Shown in pieces: positions 1 to 8,838 of a DNA stretch of 64,000 bases. The stretch covers positions 1 to 64,000 of the forward strand of contig NZ_JAZHFT010000024.1 in NCBI RefSeq assembly GCF_036541425.1. The letters run 5' to 3'. The notes beneath the pieces are model-generated. The model saw only the letters and a program-made list of their open reading frames with translations. It was not told the DNA's origin and made no database searches. A program made the translations under genes and the position numbers. This DNA is from Consotaella aegiceratis. GTDB taxonomy: Bacteria > Pseudomonadota > Alphaproteobacteria > Rhizobiales > Rhizobiaceae. Numbering within the stretch: the first letter of the stretch is position 1; each line of letters starts with the position of its first letter.

Positions 1-110
1 CGCTTCTTAGATTGACCTGTCGGCTTGTTGATCTGATGGCATAGTGTGGCAGTCTTCGTGCTGACCACGGACAGAAGCATGACCCCGGCGACGAGATAAT
101 CATTCAGAGG

Positions 111-782
111 GACTTGACGAACGAAGGCCCATTACAGAAGCACTACTGCTCGCAGTTCGACCCGAGCTACAACGCCGACGCCGACCAGCAGGCCAAGGAC
201 GCCGGTTTCGACAGCTGGGGCATGATGATGGTCGATCGCTGCCCGGCCGGTTCGGCAGTGCTGCCGCGCTGGGCCAATCCGGATCTGCCCGTCATAACGG
301 CGTGGATGACGAAGGTGCCGGTCACCGGCAGCGCCACGCAGGTCGTGCTCGAGCGCAATCCCTATTATTTCAAGGTCGACACGGAGGGCAATCAGCTCCC
401 CTATATCGACGAGATGAGACTGCGCGTCAGCCAGAGCGCGGAGGAGCTGACGCTCGCCGCGCTCAACGGCGAGATCGACATGATGGACCGGTATTTCAAC
501 ACGATCACCAACAAGCCGCTGGTCTACGACAATCAGGAGCAGGGCGGGTACCATCTGGTCGACGAGGTTCTGGCGACCATGAACACGATGGTGATCCAGC
601 TGAACCTCAACCACCCCGATCCGGTATTGAACAAGCTGTTCAACGACAAGAATTTCCGCATCGGCCTGTCCTACGGCATCGACCGTCAGGAGATCATCGA
701 TTCGGTGTTTACCGGGCAGGGCGAGCCGGCTCGACCTGATCCGAGGCGCGTCGCGCCGGTGAGCTTGGCCCAACCCGCGTGA
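111..782 (+). pseudogene. Fragment of family-5 (peptide-type) ABC solute-binding protein
   Basis: The translation matches the middle of a long SBP_bac_5 protein of the kind used for oligopeptide or oligosaccharide import: a GxATQVVLERNPYYFKVD stretch, then LPYIDEMRLRV, then an LNLNHPD..N..F.DKNFRIGLSYGIDRQEI block. There is no plausible start. The frame is open upstream only to about position 45 and that part looks unrelated, and the first possible start is a TTG at 114 without a ribosome site. Signal peptide and N-terminal lobe are missing. At the 3' end the similarity stops after the GQGEPA segment and runs into unrelated codons, so the C-terminal lobe is missing too. It is therefore an internal remnant. 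Its position just before a GH88 gene suggests that a transporter for the same substrate was lost by deletion. The frame inside the fragment is intact, so the loss looks recent. Confidence 0.8.
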
Positions 783-1004
783 TCGGCTGCGCGTCGGAAT
801 GGGGCACAGAGGGACACGATACTCGGACGGCGTCGGCACGATCATGGAGCAGGATATGCGGCGAACAGCCGCCAGTCATGCGGGCCGCGAAGATGGCTTC
901 TCCGCCCGTCATCGGTCGGTTTCTGCCGTCCACTCAACAGCGGCATCGCGCCGCGAACAATCATGCGGCCGGTCGCCGAATAGACGGTCGATAGGAGAAA
1001 CGAA

Positions 1005-2249
1005 ATGGACGACATCATCGAAGCTCACGACGAGCGGCTGGACGCGGCCCGCAATCCCATCGCGCCGGACCGCGTGACCACCAGACTGGAAGAGATGAAG
1101 TCGGACATCATCGCGCGGATCCAGCGCAACGCCCCGATCATCGGGGTCCGCAATCCGATGATCGGCGCCGGGCCCAACGACTTCACCTGGCTCTATCCCA
1201 AGAGCGGGTATTTCTGGACGGATTCGTTTTGGACGGGCCAGCTCTGGCTGGCTCACATGATCACCGGCGACCCGGCGCTGAAGAACATGGCGCGGATGCG
1301 CATCCCCCATTTCAAGCGGATCCTCGATACGCCGCTCTGGCTGAGCCACGATCTCGGCTTTCTGTTTTCGCTGTCAATGGTCGCAGACTATAAGCTGACC
1401 GGCGACGGGCATGCGCACGAACTGGCGCTTCGGGCCGCCGAAGCCTTGCGCGGGCGGTTCAACTGGGCCGGCAACTATCTCGTGGCATGGACGGCCGGCG
1501 CGAAAAATCGCGAGCATGCCCGCAAGGTCCAGGGCAAGATCATCATAGACTGCATGCAAAACCTCGCCTTGCTGCTGTGGGCCTTCAACGAAACGAACGT
1601 CGCAGCCTACCGGGACGCCGCGATCGGGCAGGCCGACACGACGATCAAGCACCTGATACGGGCTGATTTCAGCACCCATCATACGTTCGACTTCGATACG
1701 ACGACGAGCGAGCCGATCGGAGCGAGCACGTGGCAGGGGTACAGCGACGAATCCTGCTGGAGCCGCGGACAGGCTTGGGCCATTCATGGTTTCGCGCAGG
1801 TCGCGGAGATCACAGGCGAGATGCGCTATGCCGAGATCGCCGCCAGGCTCGCCGACTATGCGATCGACAAGCTGACGGACGACTGGGTTCCGGTCTGGGA
1901 TTATCTCCTGCCCGAGGGCGAGCCGGCCTATAAGGACACCTCTGCCGGAGCGGTGACGTCGGCCGGGCTGCTGCTGTTGGCCGAGGTGCTGGCTCGGGCC
2001 GGCCAAACGGAGCAGGCGGCGCGGTATCGCGAATTCGGATTGAAGATGCTGTTCGCGCTGCGGGAAAACCACGACCTCAGAGCGGTCGAGCATGCGCAGG
2101 GCTTGCTGTCCAACGCGGCCTCCCATGTGCGCCTCGCGGGCCAGCGCAGCGAGCCCAATATGGCGAACGCGATGCTTCCCTATGGAGACTATTATTATTT
2201 CGAAGCCGTGCTGCGCGGGCTGGGGCATCGAGAGTTCTTTTGGTATTGA
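1005..2249 (+). CDS. Glycoside hydrolase family 88 (unsaturated glucuronyl hydrolase-like)
   Basis: The 414-residue protein has the (alpha/alpha)6-barrel signature of GH88: SHDLGF at about residue 116, IIDCMQNL near 180 and YKDTSAGAV near 310. The Asp in the first two motifs corresponds to the catalytic pair known for unsaturated glucuronyl hydrolases, which cleave 4,5-unsaturated uronic acids from oligosaccharides produced by polysaccharide lyases. No signal peptide is visible, so the enzyme is probably cytoplasmic and acts on imported oligosaccharides. The ATG at 1005 has a GGAGAAA ribosome site. Length is normal for the family. The neighbours (solute-binding-protein remnant, acyltransferase, phosphodiesterase-like and inositol-phosphatase-like genes) look like a glycan-use locus. 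The substrate cannot be read from the sequence. Confidence 0.88.
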   Translation: MDDIIEAHDERLDAARNPIAPDRVTTRLEEMKSDIIARIQRNAPIIGVRNPMIGAGPNDFTWLYPKSGYFWTDSFWTGQLWLAHMITGDPALKNMARMRIPHFKRILDTPLWLSHDLGFLFSLSMVADYKLTGDGHAHELALRAAEALRGRFNWAGNYLVAWTAGAKNREHARKVQGKIIIDCMQNLALLLWAFNETNVAAYRDAAIGQADTTIKHLIRADFSTHHTFDFDTTTSEPIGASTWQGYSDESCWSRGQAWAIHGFAQVAEITGEMRYAEIAARLADYAIDKLTDDWVPVWDYLLPEGEPAYKDTSAGAVTSAGLLLLAEVLARAGQTEQAARYREFGLKMLFALRENHDLRAVEHAQGLLSNAASHVRLAGQRSEPNMANAMLPYGDYYYFEAVLRGLGHREFFWY

Positions 2250-2402
2250 CCCGCGAGCCGTGATGACGGCCGGCTCGGCCGTTGACGCGAGGTCTTGTTC
2301 AAGCATTCGAGGCTTGCCTTCGGCATCCAGCGCAGAAGCGTAGGCGCTCCGGGATTGTCATTCGGGCCCAGAGATCGGGGCGTGTTTGTGGAGAGGTCTG
2401 CC

Positions 2403-4085
2403 ATGTCGGACGAGCACGGCTTTCCGGCCGACGATCGCATCCAGTGGATGCCCTGGGAGTGTTCGCCCCAGGACATCGAGCATCCCGCTCAAAGAGAGTT
2501 GAAGCTTCGCCTGGCCGAGACCGCCGGAGCGCAGATCGATCCGGAGGCGTATGTCGCACCGGGCGCACGCGTCTTTACCGAGCACCTCGTCCTTGGAGAG
2601 CGCAGCTGGATCGCCGCGATGGCGCTGGTGCGCGGCGACGTCGAATGTGGCCGCGACTGCACCATCAATCCGTTTGCCTGCCTATCGGGCCGCATCCGCA
2701 TCGGCGATGGCGTGCGGATCGCCTCGCACGCCTCGATCGTCGGCTTCAACCATCGGTCGGAGTCCACGGCCGAACCGATTCATCGGCAAGGGATCGAGAC
2801 GCGTGGTATCGTGATTGGCGATGGCGTGTGGATCGGAGCCAATGCTTGTGTCCTCGACGGCGTGAGCATCGGCGAGCATGCCATCGTCGCCGCCGGCGCG
2901 GTGGTGACGCGGGACGTTCCGGCCTTCGCGGTGGCCGGTGGCGTGCCGGCAAAAGTCTTGAGGTTGCGCGGTGCCGGCTCCGCCGCGCCGGAAGCCCCGT
3001 CTTTGGCCGGTCCTGCTCATGGCCTGGACCGGCGCCTGGCCGCCTTCTCGGCCGAGGTCGAAGCGCAATGGCCGGCCATTCTGGCCGATCACCGCACCGC
3101 AGACGGATATTCCTCGTACGACGCCAGCGGACGACGGACGCGGTCCGCCCGCCACCTTTGCGACGCCATCGAGATCGCGGCCGCTTTCGGCGCCTTGCCC
3201 GAGGGGCTGGCTCGGACGGCGACGATCGCCGAGCTGCAGGCGCTTCAGGACGTCGAGACGGGGCTGTTTCCCGATCCCTTCCAGCCGCCGGTGTCTGATC
3301 GTCCGCTGCGTGCCGACGGCTTGGCGCTCTATAACGTGCTCGCGGTCGGCTATGCCCTGGAATGCCTCGGCAGTCATCCCGCTCGACCGGTGGCCTGCGT
3401 CGAAACCGTGACGGCCGACGAATTGGGCCAATGGCTGGACGATCTGCCGTGGTGTGAAGGCGCCTGGGGCGCGGGTGCCACCATCGATGCCATCGGCACG
3501 GCGCTCTATTTCGATCGTCGCTATCATTCCAGCGGACGAGCGCTTGATATGGTGATGGGCTGGCTGACGCTGAATGCCGATCGTATCACCGGCGTTTGGG
3601 GCCGACCGACGCCGGCCGAGCGCATGCTCCAGCCGGTGAACGGGTTCTACCGCCTGACGCGCGGCACCTATGCGCAATTCGGACTGCCGCTGCCTTATCC
3701 GGAGGCCGCCATCGACACCGTGTTCGCCCATTATCGCGATTATCGTGGCTTTCAGGGCCAGGACTATACCGCCTGCAACCTTCTCGACACGATCCATCCG
3801 TTGTGGCTCGCGTCCAGGCAGAGCGATCACCGCCGGGGCGACATCCGGGCCCTGGCTGCCCGCGAGGTCGTCCGGATCCTCGATTCCTGGCAGCCGAGGC
3901 GCGGATTCCCGTTCTCGACCGGACAGGAGCCCAGTCTGCAGGGAACGGAGATGTGGCTTTCCGTCCTCCATCTGATGGCGCTGACGCTCGGTCTGGCCGC
4001 GGCGCTCGCCTTCGTTCCGCGTGGCGTCCATCGTACGGAGGCCGTCGGAGCAGCCAGCCTGGGACCGTCGATGTCCTCGACCTGA
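2403..4085 (+). CDS. Hexapeptide-repeat acyltransferase fused to a large C-terminal helical domain
   Basis: A protein of about 560 residues. Residues 45-195 hold left-handed beta-helix hexapeptide repeats ending in IGDGVWIGANACVLDGVSIG and AAGAVVTRDVPAFAVAGGVPAK, the classic coenzyme-A-dependent acetyltransferase (maltose/galactoside acetyltransferase-like) ending, with a candidate catalytic His in GFNHRSES. The remaining 350 residues, from AFSAEVEAQWPAIL on, are rich in helices and Trp/Gly/Asp turns (LQDVETGLFPDP, GAWGAGATIDAIG, NGFYRLTRGTYAQFG). This resembles an alpha/alpha-toroid glycosidase or cyclase fold, but I do not recognise a named family. The start at 2403 follows a GGAGAGG ribosome site; an open frame continues upstream to 2295 without one. 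It lies 153 bp after the GH88 gene on the same strand, so it may acetylate or further process the same glycan. Function of the second domain is unknown. Confidence 0.8.
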   Translation: MSDEHGFPADDRIQWMPWECSPQDIEHPAQRELKLRLAETAGAQIDPEAYVAPGARVFTEHLVLGERSWIAAMALVRGDVECGRDCTINPFACLSGRIRIGDGVRIASHASIVGFNHRSESTAEPIHRQGIETRGIVIGDGVWIGANACVLDGVSIGEHAIVAAGAVVTRDVPAFAVAGGVPAKVLRLRGAGSAAPEAPSLAGPAHGLDRRLAAFSAEVEAQWPAILADHRTADGYSSYDASGRRTRSARHLCDAIEIAAAFGALPEGLARTATIAELQALQDVETGLFPDPFQPPVSDRPLRADGLALYNVLAVGYALECLGSHPARPVACVETVTADELGQWLDDLPWCEGAWGAGATIDAIGTALYFDRRYHSSGRALDMVMGWLTLNADRITGVWGRPTPAERMLQPVNGFYRLTRGTYAQFGLPLPYPEAAIDTVFAHYRDYRGFQGQDYTACNLLDTIHPLWLASRQSDHRRGDIRALAAREVVRILDSWQPRRGFPFSTGQEPSLQGTEMWLSVLHLMALTLGLAAALAFVPRGVHRTEAVGAASLGPSMSST

Positions 4086-4301
4086 CCCCGAGGAGACCGA
4101 ATTGCCGTCCCGGGGCCAGCGGCTCGGCGCTGGACACAAGGTCGAAGCCGCTGGGAGCGAGCTCTGCACAGCATCCCCCGTGCGATCGCTTCGCGTCCCG
4201 GAACCTCTGGACCTTGTCGGGACGGATGCAGCCGTATATCGCGGCTGAGCTTCCGCCGTTTTAGAATCGGCTGTTTCGCGGGATTGCGAGGAGGACGTTC
4301 G

Positions 4302-5150
4302 ATGACCAGTGCCATCTTCTGCGAAATCGCCGGCCATCGGACTTGGCTCAAATGGCATCGCGGCCGTCGCTGCGCCTGCGATACCGCCTTCACGTCCGAG
4401 CGTCTGCTGGAAGGAATGAATGCGGGCGCGAGTATCGAGGTCGACCTCCGCAAACATGCCGGCGGTGGATTTGCCGTCCTGCACGATGCGGTGCTCGGCC
4501 GCGAGGCGACGGGTGAGGGACGGGTGTGCGATCTCGACGCGAACGCTCTGCGCGCACTGTTCCGCCGCGACAACGACGGACGTCCGACGCGTTCACCGGT
4601 GCTGGTTCTCGCCGATCTGCCGACGGTGTTCGAAAACGAGGACATTCCCGAATCCTCCCTGCTGCAGCTCGACCTGAAGGAGGATAGGGCGGCCATCGAG
4701 CCGGCCGACGTGGCGGCCTTTGCCGCGGCAGTGACGCCGCTCAAGCGCAACGCGATCCTGTCGGGCGGTGATGCCGAGGCGGTCGCCTGTCTCGCGGCCG
4801 CGGTGCCGGGCCTGAGGATCGGCCACGATCCCTGCCATGAAGAGCGGCTGGTCGACATGGCCCGGACGCGCCGCTACGACGACTTCGTCGCCGCCGCGCT
4901 CGCGGAAGCGCCCGACGCCGCGATGATCTATCTGCATTATCGGCTCGTGCTCGACGCGATGGATGCGGGCCACGATCTGATCGCGGCGTTCCAGGCGGCC
5001 CGCAAGCGGGTCGATGCCTATACCATCGCGTCGACCAGCCCCGAAAGCCTCGCCACCGTCAGGCGCCTGCTGGCGCTCAAGGTCGACCAGATCACCACCG
5101 ACGATCCCGAGGCGCTCGGCGCGGCGATCGCCGCCATGGAGCTCGCCTAG
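4302..5150 (+). CDS. Glycerophosphodiester phosphodiesterase family protein
   Basis: The 282-residue protein carries the GDPD core: KWHRGRRC near the N-terminus (the HRG loop), then GASIEVDLRKHAGG (metal-binding E-x-D) and AVLHDAVLGREATGEG (catalytic HD). A C-terminal block, VDQITTDDPEALG, matches the family's final TIM-barrel strand. No signal peptide is seen. GDPD proteins hydrolyse glycerophosphodiesters to glycerol-3-phosphate and alcohol, but members in sugar clusters may act on other phosphodiesters. The ATG at 4302 follows a strong GAGGAGG site; an upstream in-frame TTG (4284) overlaps that site and is unlikely. It is convergent with the next gene and shares a CTAG in which the two stop codons overlap by four bases. 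Confidence 0.82.
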   Translation: MTSAIFCEIAGHRTWLKWHRGRRCACDTAFTSERLLEGMNAGASIEVDLRKHAGGGFAVLHDAVLGREATGEGRVCDLDANALRALFRRDNDGRPTRSPVLVLADLPTVFENEDIPESSLLQLDLKEDRAAIEPADVAAFAAAVTPLKRNAILSGGDAEAVACLAAAVPGLRIGHDPCHEERLVDMARTRRYDDFVAAALAEAPDAAMIYLHYRLVLDAMDAGHDLIAAFQAARKRVDAYTIASTSPESLATVRRLLALKVDQITTDDPEALGAAIAAMELA

Positions 5151-5971
5151 TCCCTGAAGCCCTGGATCAGCCAGGGGTGAAGTCCCGGTCCGGCGGCCAG
5201 GATCGCGCTTTGTCCGGAAACCGGGCCTCCGTCGAAACCGGTGACGATCCCGCCGGCTTCGCGCAGAATCAGGACGGAGGCGGCGTAGTCATGCTCCGAC
5301 AGTCCGTCCTCGAAGAAGCCGTCGAGGCGCTGGCAGGCGACGTAGGCGATCGACAGCGCAGCCGAGCCGAGCCGGCGCACCCCGGCCGCCTGGTCCATCA
5401 GACGTCGCACCGAACGGTGATAGGTCTCGGTCGCCACGCTCTTGACCTGGCCGGGCACGGGCAGGCCGGCGCCGATGAGCGCGTTCGCCACGTCCGCGTC
5501 CTGCGAGCAGGCCAGGCGAATGCCGTCGGCATAGGCGCCGCGCCCCATCTCGGCAGTGAACAGTTCGTCCATCATGCAGTCGTAGACGACGCCGGCGGTG
5601 ATCTCGCCCTTGACCTCCAGGGCGATGACGATGGCAAAATGAGGGATGCCCCAGGCGAAGTTGGTGGTGCCGTCGATCGGATCGATATGTACGAGCGGTG
5701 CGTCCGCCGCAGCGCTCCTGTCGCCCACGCCCTCTTCGCCCTTAATGGCGAAATCGGGAAAGGCTCTGGTGATGCCGTCGACGATCAGCCGCTCGATCTC
5801 GACGTCGACCTCGGTCTGATAGTCGCGCGGGTTCTTGAGAACCATCGAGGCGGGCAAGCGGCGGCGCAGCGACGAACGCGCCAGGCCGCCGGCCATCAGC
5901 GCCAGCGTGGCGAATTCGACGAGCACGGCCGAAGGATCGGGACCGAGGCGGTCGCGAAGCGAGAGAAGCAT
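5147..5971 (-). CDS. Inositol monophosphatase family protein
   Basis: The 274-residue protein has the three metal-site motifs of the IMPase/FBPase superfamily: GEEGVGDR (Glu-Glu), DPIDGTTNFAWG (the DPIDGT signature) and, near the C-terminus, LSEHDYAAS in place of the usual W-D-xAAG, with the key Asp kept. It should be a Mg-dependent phosphatase acting on inositol phosphate or another sugar phosphate; the exact substrate is not decided by sequence. The start ATG at 5971 is the first of the frame. The gene faces the GDPD-like gene, and its stop overlaps that gene's stop. Together they may form the phosphoester-handling part of the sugar locus. Confidence 0.85.
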   Translation of the reverse strand: MLLSLRDRLGPDPSAVLVEFATLALMAGGLARSSLRRRLPASMVLKNPRDYQTEVDVEIERLIVDGITRAFPDFAIKGEEGVGDRSAAADAPLVHIDPIDGTTNFAWGIPHFAIVIALEVKGEITAGVVYDCMMDELFTAEMGRGAYADGIRLACSQDADVANALIGAGLPVPGQVKSVATETYHRSVRRLMDQAAGVRRLGSAALSIAYVACQRLDGFFEDGLSEHDYAASVLILREAGGIVTGFDGGPVSGQSAILAAGPGLHPWLIQGFRD

Positions 5972-6114
5972 GGCTGGAAAAAACTCCGAACGGCACGATC
6001 GCGCGGCCGCTCGGTCAGCAGTCGGTCTGCCACGAGCGGCACTGGATTATCGCCTGTTCGGCCGGGACCTCAACCCGCGAAAGGTCAAAGACCGTCTTTA
6101 CTGCCCGAAAAACG

Positions 6115-7341
6115 TCACGCCACCAGGCCGTCGAGCGGCCGGATGCCGATGCTGTCGGGAAAGACGGTGCCGGTGAGGGCCCGTTCCTCGATGCCCAGAT
6201 GGTCGCGCAGGACGCCCTTGAGGACGGCGCGCAAATCTGTGGTCGGCCGGAGATCGCGATTCTCGTATAGATCGGCGTCCTTGAGGCCCGGCCAGTCGGC
6301 CAGGATGCGGCCGCCCTTGACGGCGCCGCCGACGAGGAAGGCGGTGGTGGCCGTGCCGTGGTCGGTGCCCTCGTTGCCATTGACCCGCGCGGTCCGGCCG
6401 AACTCCGTCATGACCGCGACCACAGTGTCCTTCCAGACGTCCGGGCCGAGAGAACCGGCCAGGGCGTCCAGCGCCTCGTCCAGGGCGCCCAAGAGATTGG
6501 CGAGCTTGCCGTCGTCCGCGCCTTCGTCGATATGAGTATCCCAGCCGTCATAGCTGATAGCGGCGACGCGGGGGCCGTCGTCGGCGGCGAGCAGCCGCCC
6601 GGCGCCCTCGGCCAGCTGGCGGAACGCCTGCTTGATGCCGCCGCTCTGCTGCGACGGGCTGCCGCCTTCCGCCAACGCGTCGGTCATCAACCCAGCCTGG
6701 AAGACGCGGGCCAGGACAGGATCGCGTTCGCCATAGAGCGATGCCAGGCGGTCCGCCGTGTCGGCGCCGATCGGCTTGAACCGCGGCGGCGACCAGGCAA
6801 GGGTCGGCGCCTGGCCGCGCAGGATCAGCGGCACGGTGGCGCCGACGGCAAGACCGGAGGCGGGTCGCACCCGATCGCCTTTCGGCAACACTGCCGCGGC
6901 CCGGTTGAGCCATCCGGTCTCGCTGCCATGCGGACCGGTCATGCCACTCTCCAGGACGTCCTGTCCGTCGAAATGCGACCGGTCCCGATAGGGCGTGGCG
7001 CAGGCATGGACGATGAGCGCCTGGCGCTGCCGATAACGGTCCGCGAGCCGGGGCATCGCATCGTTCAAGGCGAAGAAGTCGTCGAGCCCGATGACGCCGT
7101 TGCCGGCGCCAAGATCCCATTCGCCGCGCAACGCCGCGTAGTCGGGGTCGCCGACGGGCGGCACGGCCGCCAGCCCGTCCATCGCGCCACGCAGCACGAC
7201 GGCGACGAAGCGCGGATCCCGACGGCCGGCAAAGGCATGGCGCGGCATGTTCGCCCAGGCGATGAAGGCACCGGCGCCGGCCACAAAGGCGCGTCGATCG
7301 GGGCAGATCAGACCGTCGAGCAGGCGTTCGTTCGAAGACAT
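6115..7341 (-). CDS. DUF1501 domain protein, Tat-type N-terminus
   Basis: The 408-residue protein belongs to the DUF1501 (sulfatase-like, alkaline-phosphatase fold) family: VAVVLRGAMDGLAAVPP near residue 50, YDGWDTHIDEG near 270, and VVAVMTEFGRTARVNGNEGTDHG near 310, which are the hallmark family blocks. The N-terminus PDRRAFVAGAGAFIAWA looks like a twin-arginine signal followed by AFA, so export is likely. The gene follows the DUF1800 gene with only 4 bp between them, in the same direction. This DUF1800-DUF1501 pair is widely conserved in bacteria, but its biochemical role is not settled; secreted complexes have been proposed. No further function is visible. Confidence 0.88.
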   Translation of the reverse strand: MSSNERLLDGLICPDRRAFVAGAGAFIAWANMPRHAFAGRRDPRFVAVVLRGAMDGLAAVPPVGDPDYAALRGEWDLGAGNGVIGLDDFFALNDAMPRLADRYRQRQALIVHACATPYRDRSHFDGQDVLESGMTGPHGSETGWLNRAAAVLPKGDRVRPASGLAVGATVPLILRGQAPTLAWSPPRFKPIGADTADRLASLYGERDPVLARVFQAGLMTDALAEGGSPSQQSGGIKQAFRQLAEGAGRLLAADDGPRVAAISYDGWDTHIDEGADDGKLANLLGALDEALDALAGSLGPDVWKDTVVAVMTEFGRTARVNGNEGTDHGTATTAFLVGGAVKGGRILADWPGLKDADLYENRDLRPTTDLRAVLKGVLRDHLGIEERALTGTVFPDSIGIRPLDGLVA

Positions 7342-7345
7342 GTCG

Positions 7346-8689
7346 CTACCTCCGCTGGAACTCGGGGCTCATCAACAGGAGCGCCAGACCCTGGGTCGAG
7401 GATTCCGCTCGTTCGATCGCTTGTCGGGTCGCCGGAGACAGGGCGTCGCCGAGGACCGCTTCGGCGACCTGACGCGGATCGTCCTTGCGCGACCGGCTCG
7501 CCAGGCGTTCGGCGATCTCCAGGCGTGTGGTCAGACCACTCGGCGCCAGCCACACAGACGTGCCGTCGTTGAAGCCGGCCGGCGAGGGCGGGTTCCAAAG
7601 CGGCTGGCCAGCCGCCTCGAAGGCCCTCAGCACGAAAGGTGCCTCGACATTCGGCTCGACCGCGCGCACCACCGCCCAGACGAACTCCTGCGGCGATCGG
7701 ATCTTCGTCGGCGGAGCCGTCCAGGCTTCCTCGGCGGTGAGCAGCGTTTTCGACAGAGCCTTCAGGTCGCCATCGCTGGCCAGATAACTGCTCGCAAGCG
7801 TCTCGACCAAAGAGGAGGGCGGCTCGTCGGCGACGAAATGGCGAGCCAGCTTGGTGGCAAGGTGGTGGGCGGTGGCGGGGCTGCGCGCGAGATCTGTCAG
7901 GACGGCCATCCCCTGGCTCTCGCCCTTCTGGGTGTAGCTCACACCCATGATGGTATGCTCGCCCGGCTCGTGAGCGCCCTTGTTGAACTGGAACTGGCCG
8001 TAGCTTTCCACTCGATCGGCGTTGCGGCCGAAGCTCCAGCCGGTCAACGTCTGGGCCAGCGCGACCACGTCGGCCTGATCGTATCCGCCCGATACGCCGA
8101 GCGTATGAAGTTCCATCAACTCGCGGGCATGGTTCTCGTTCAGGCCACGCCCGCGCCGCTGGCCGACGACGCTGTCAGGGCCGACCGACCCGGCATTGTT
8201 GAGATAGAGCAGCATGGCCGGATGGCGGGTGACCGCCACCAGCATGTCCTCGAACTTGCCGAGCACGTGCGGGCGAATGGCTTCGCGCTCGAAGGCTCCC
8301 GCCATGGCGCGCACCGCCTGCGAGGCACCGGCCTGGACGCAGAAATGATTGGTCCAGAATGCGACCAGGCGCTCCAGAACGCCCGTCTGCGTCTGCGACA
8401 TGCGTTTCAGGCGGGCGGCCGCTTCGCTTCGGTATAGGGCCGCGGGGTTCTGCGGCGTCGGGCCGTCCGGCGCATCCATGCCCTTGCGGCGGGCCTGCTG
8501 CGCAGCTTGCGTCAACGCGAAGGCCTCGCGCGAATCCGGCAGGTCGTCGTCGCGGAGCAGCGCGTCCTTCGGATGGTCGAGAGCGGCGAGCAGAGCTCCG
8601 CGCGCATCCTGCCGGGCTGCCCGATCGCCATCGACCCGGAAGCCCAGTCCGAACCGTGCCATGGCCTGTGACGCTGAAATGGTCGACAT
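7346..8689 (-). CDS. DUF1800 family protein
   Basis: A protein of about 447 residues with the DUF1800 signatures: ARFGLGFRVDGD at the N-terminus, LVAFWTNHFCV near residue 110, RGLNENHARELMELHTLGVSGGYDQADV near 185, LTGW next to it, and LARHFVADEPP near 270. The start is placed at the ATG at 8689 (MSTISASQAMARFG); an upstream ATG at 8713 extends the frame by eight codons. The Asn-His-Ala-Arg-Glu-Leu-Met-Glu-Leu block is the strongest family marker. It is the upstream partner of the DUF1501 gene, four bases away, so the two are almost certainly co-transcribed. The pair is linked in many genomes, but its activity is unknown. Confidence 0.88.
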   Translation of the reverse strand: MSTISASQAMARFGLGFRVDGDRAARQDARGALLAALDHPKDALLRDDDLPDSREAFALTQAAQQARRKGMDAPDGPTPQNPAALYRSEAAARLKRMSQTQTGVLERLVAFWTNHFCVQAGASQAVRAMAGAFEREAIRPHVLGKFEDMLVAVTRHPAMLLYLNNAGSVGPDSVVGQRRGRGLNENHARELMELHTLGVSGGYDQADVVALAQTLTGWSFGRNADRVESYGQFQFNKGAHEPGEHTIMGVSYTQKGESQGMAVLTDLARSPATAHHLATKLARHFVADEPPSSLVETLASSYLASDGDLKALSKTLLTAEEAWTAPPTKIRSPQEFVWAVVRAVEPNVEAPFVLRAFEAAGQPLWNPPSPAGFNDGTSVWLAPSGLTTRLEIAERLASRSRKDDPRQVAEAVLGDALSPATRQAIERAESSTQGLALLLMSPEFQRR

Positions 8690-8838
8690 GTTCGAGACAC
8701 CCGCCGAAACCAAGCTTCGCCGTCTGGACTGATCCTTCGGCTACCATAAGGTAGCCTGATAAATTGCCCAAAAGACGGACGAGTTGCGGCTAAACTACGG
8801 CAAATTATGGTTTTTTGGCGGTTCTGGACGCTCGGTCG

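Noticed and set aside
2682..4484. A 600-codon minus-strand frame over the acyltransferase fusion
   Set aside because: Composition artefact; the plus frame has hexapeptide repeats and a ribosome site.
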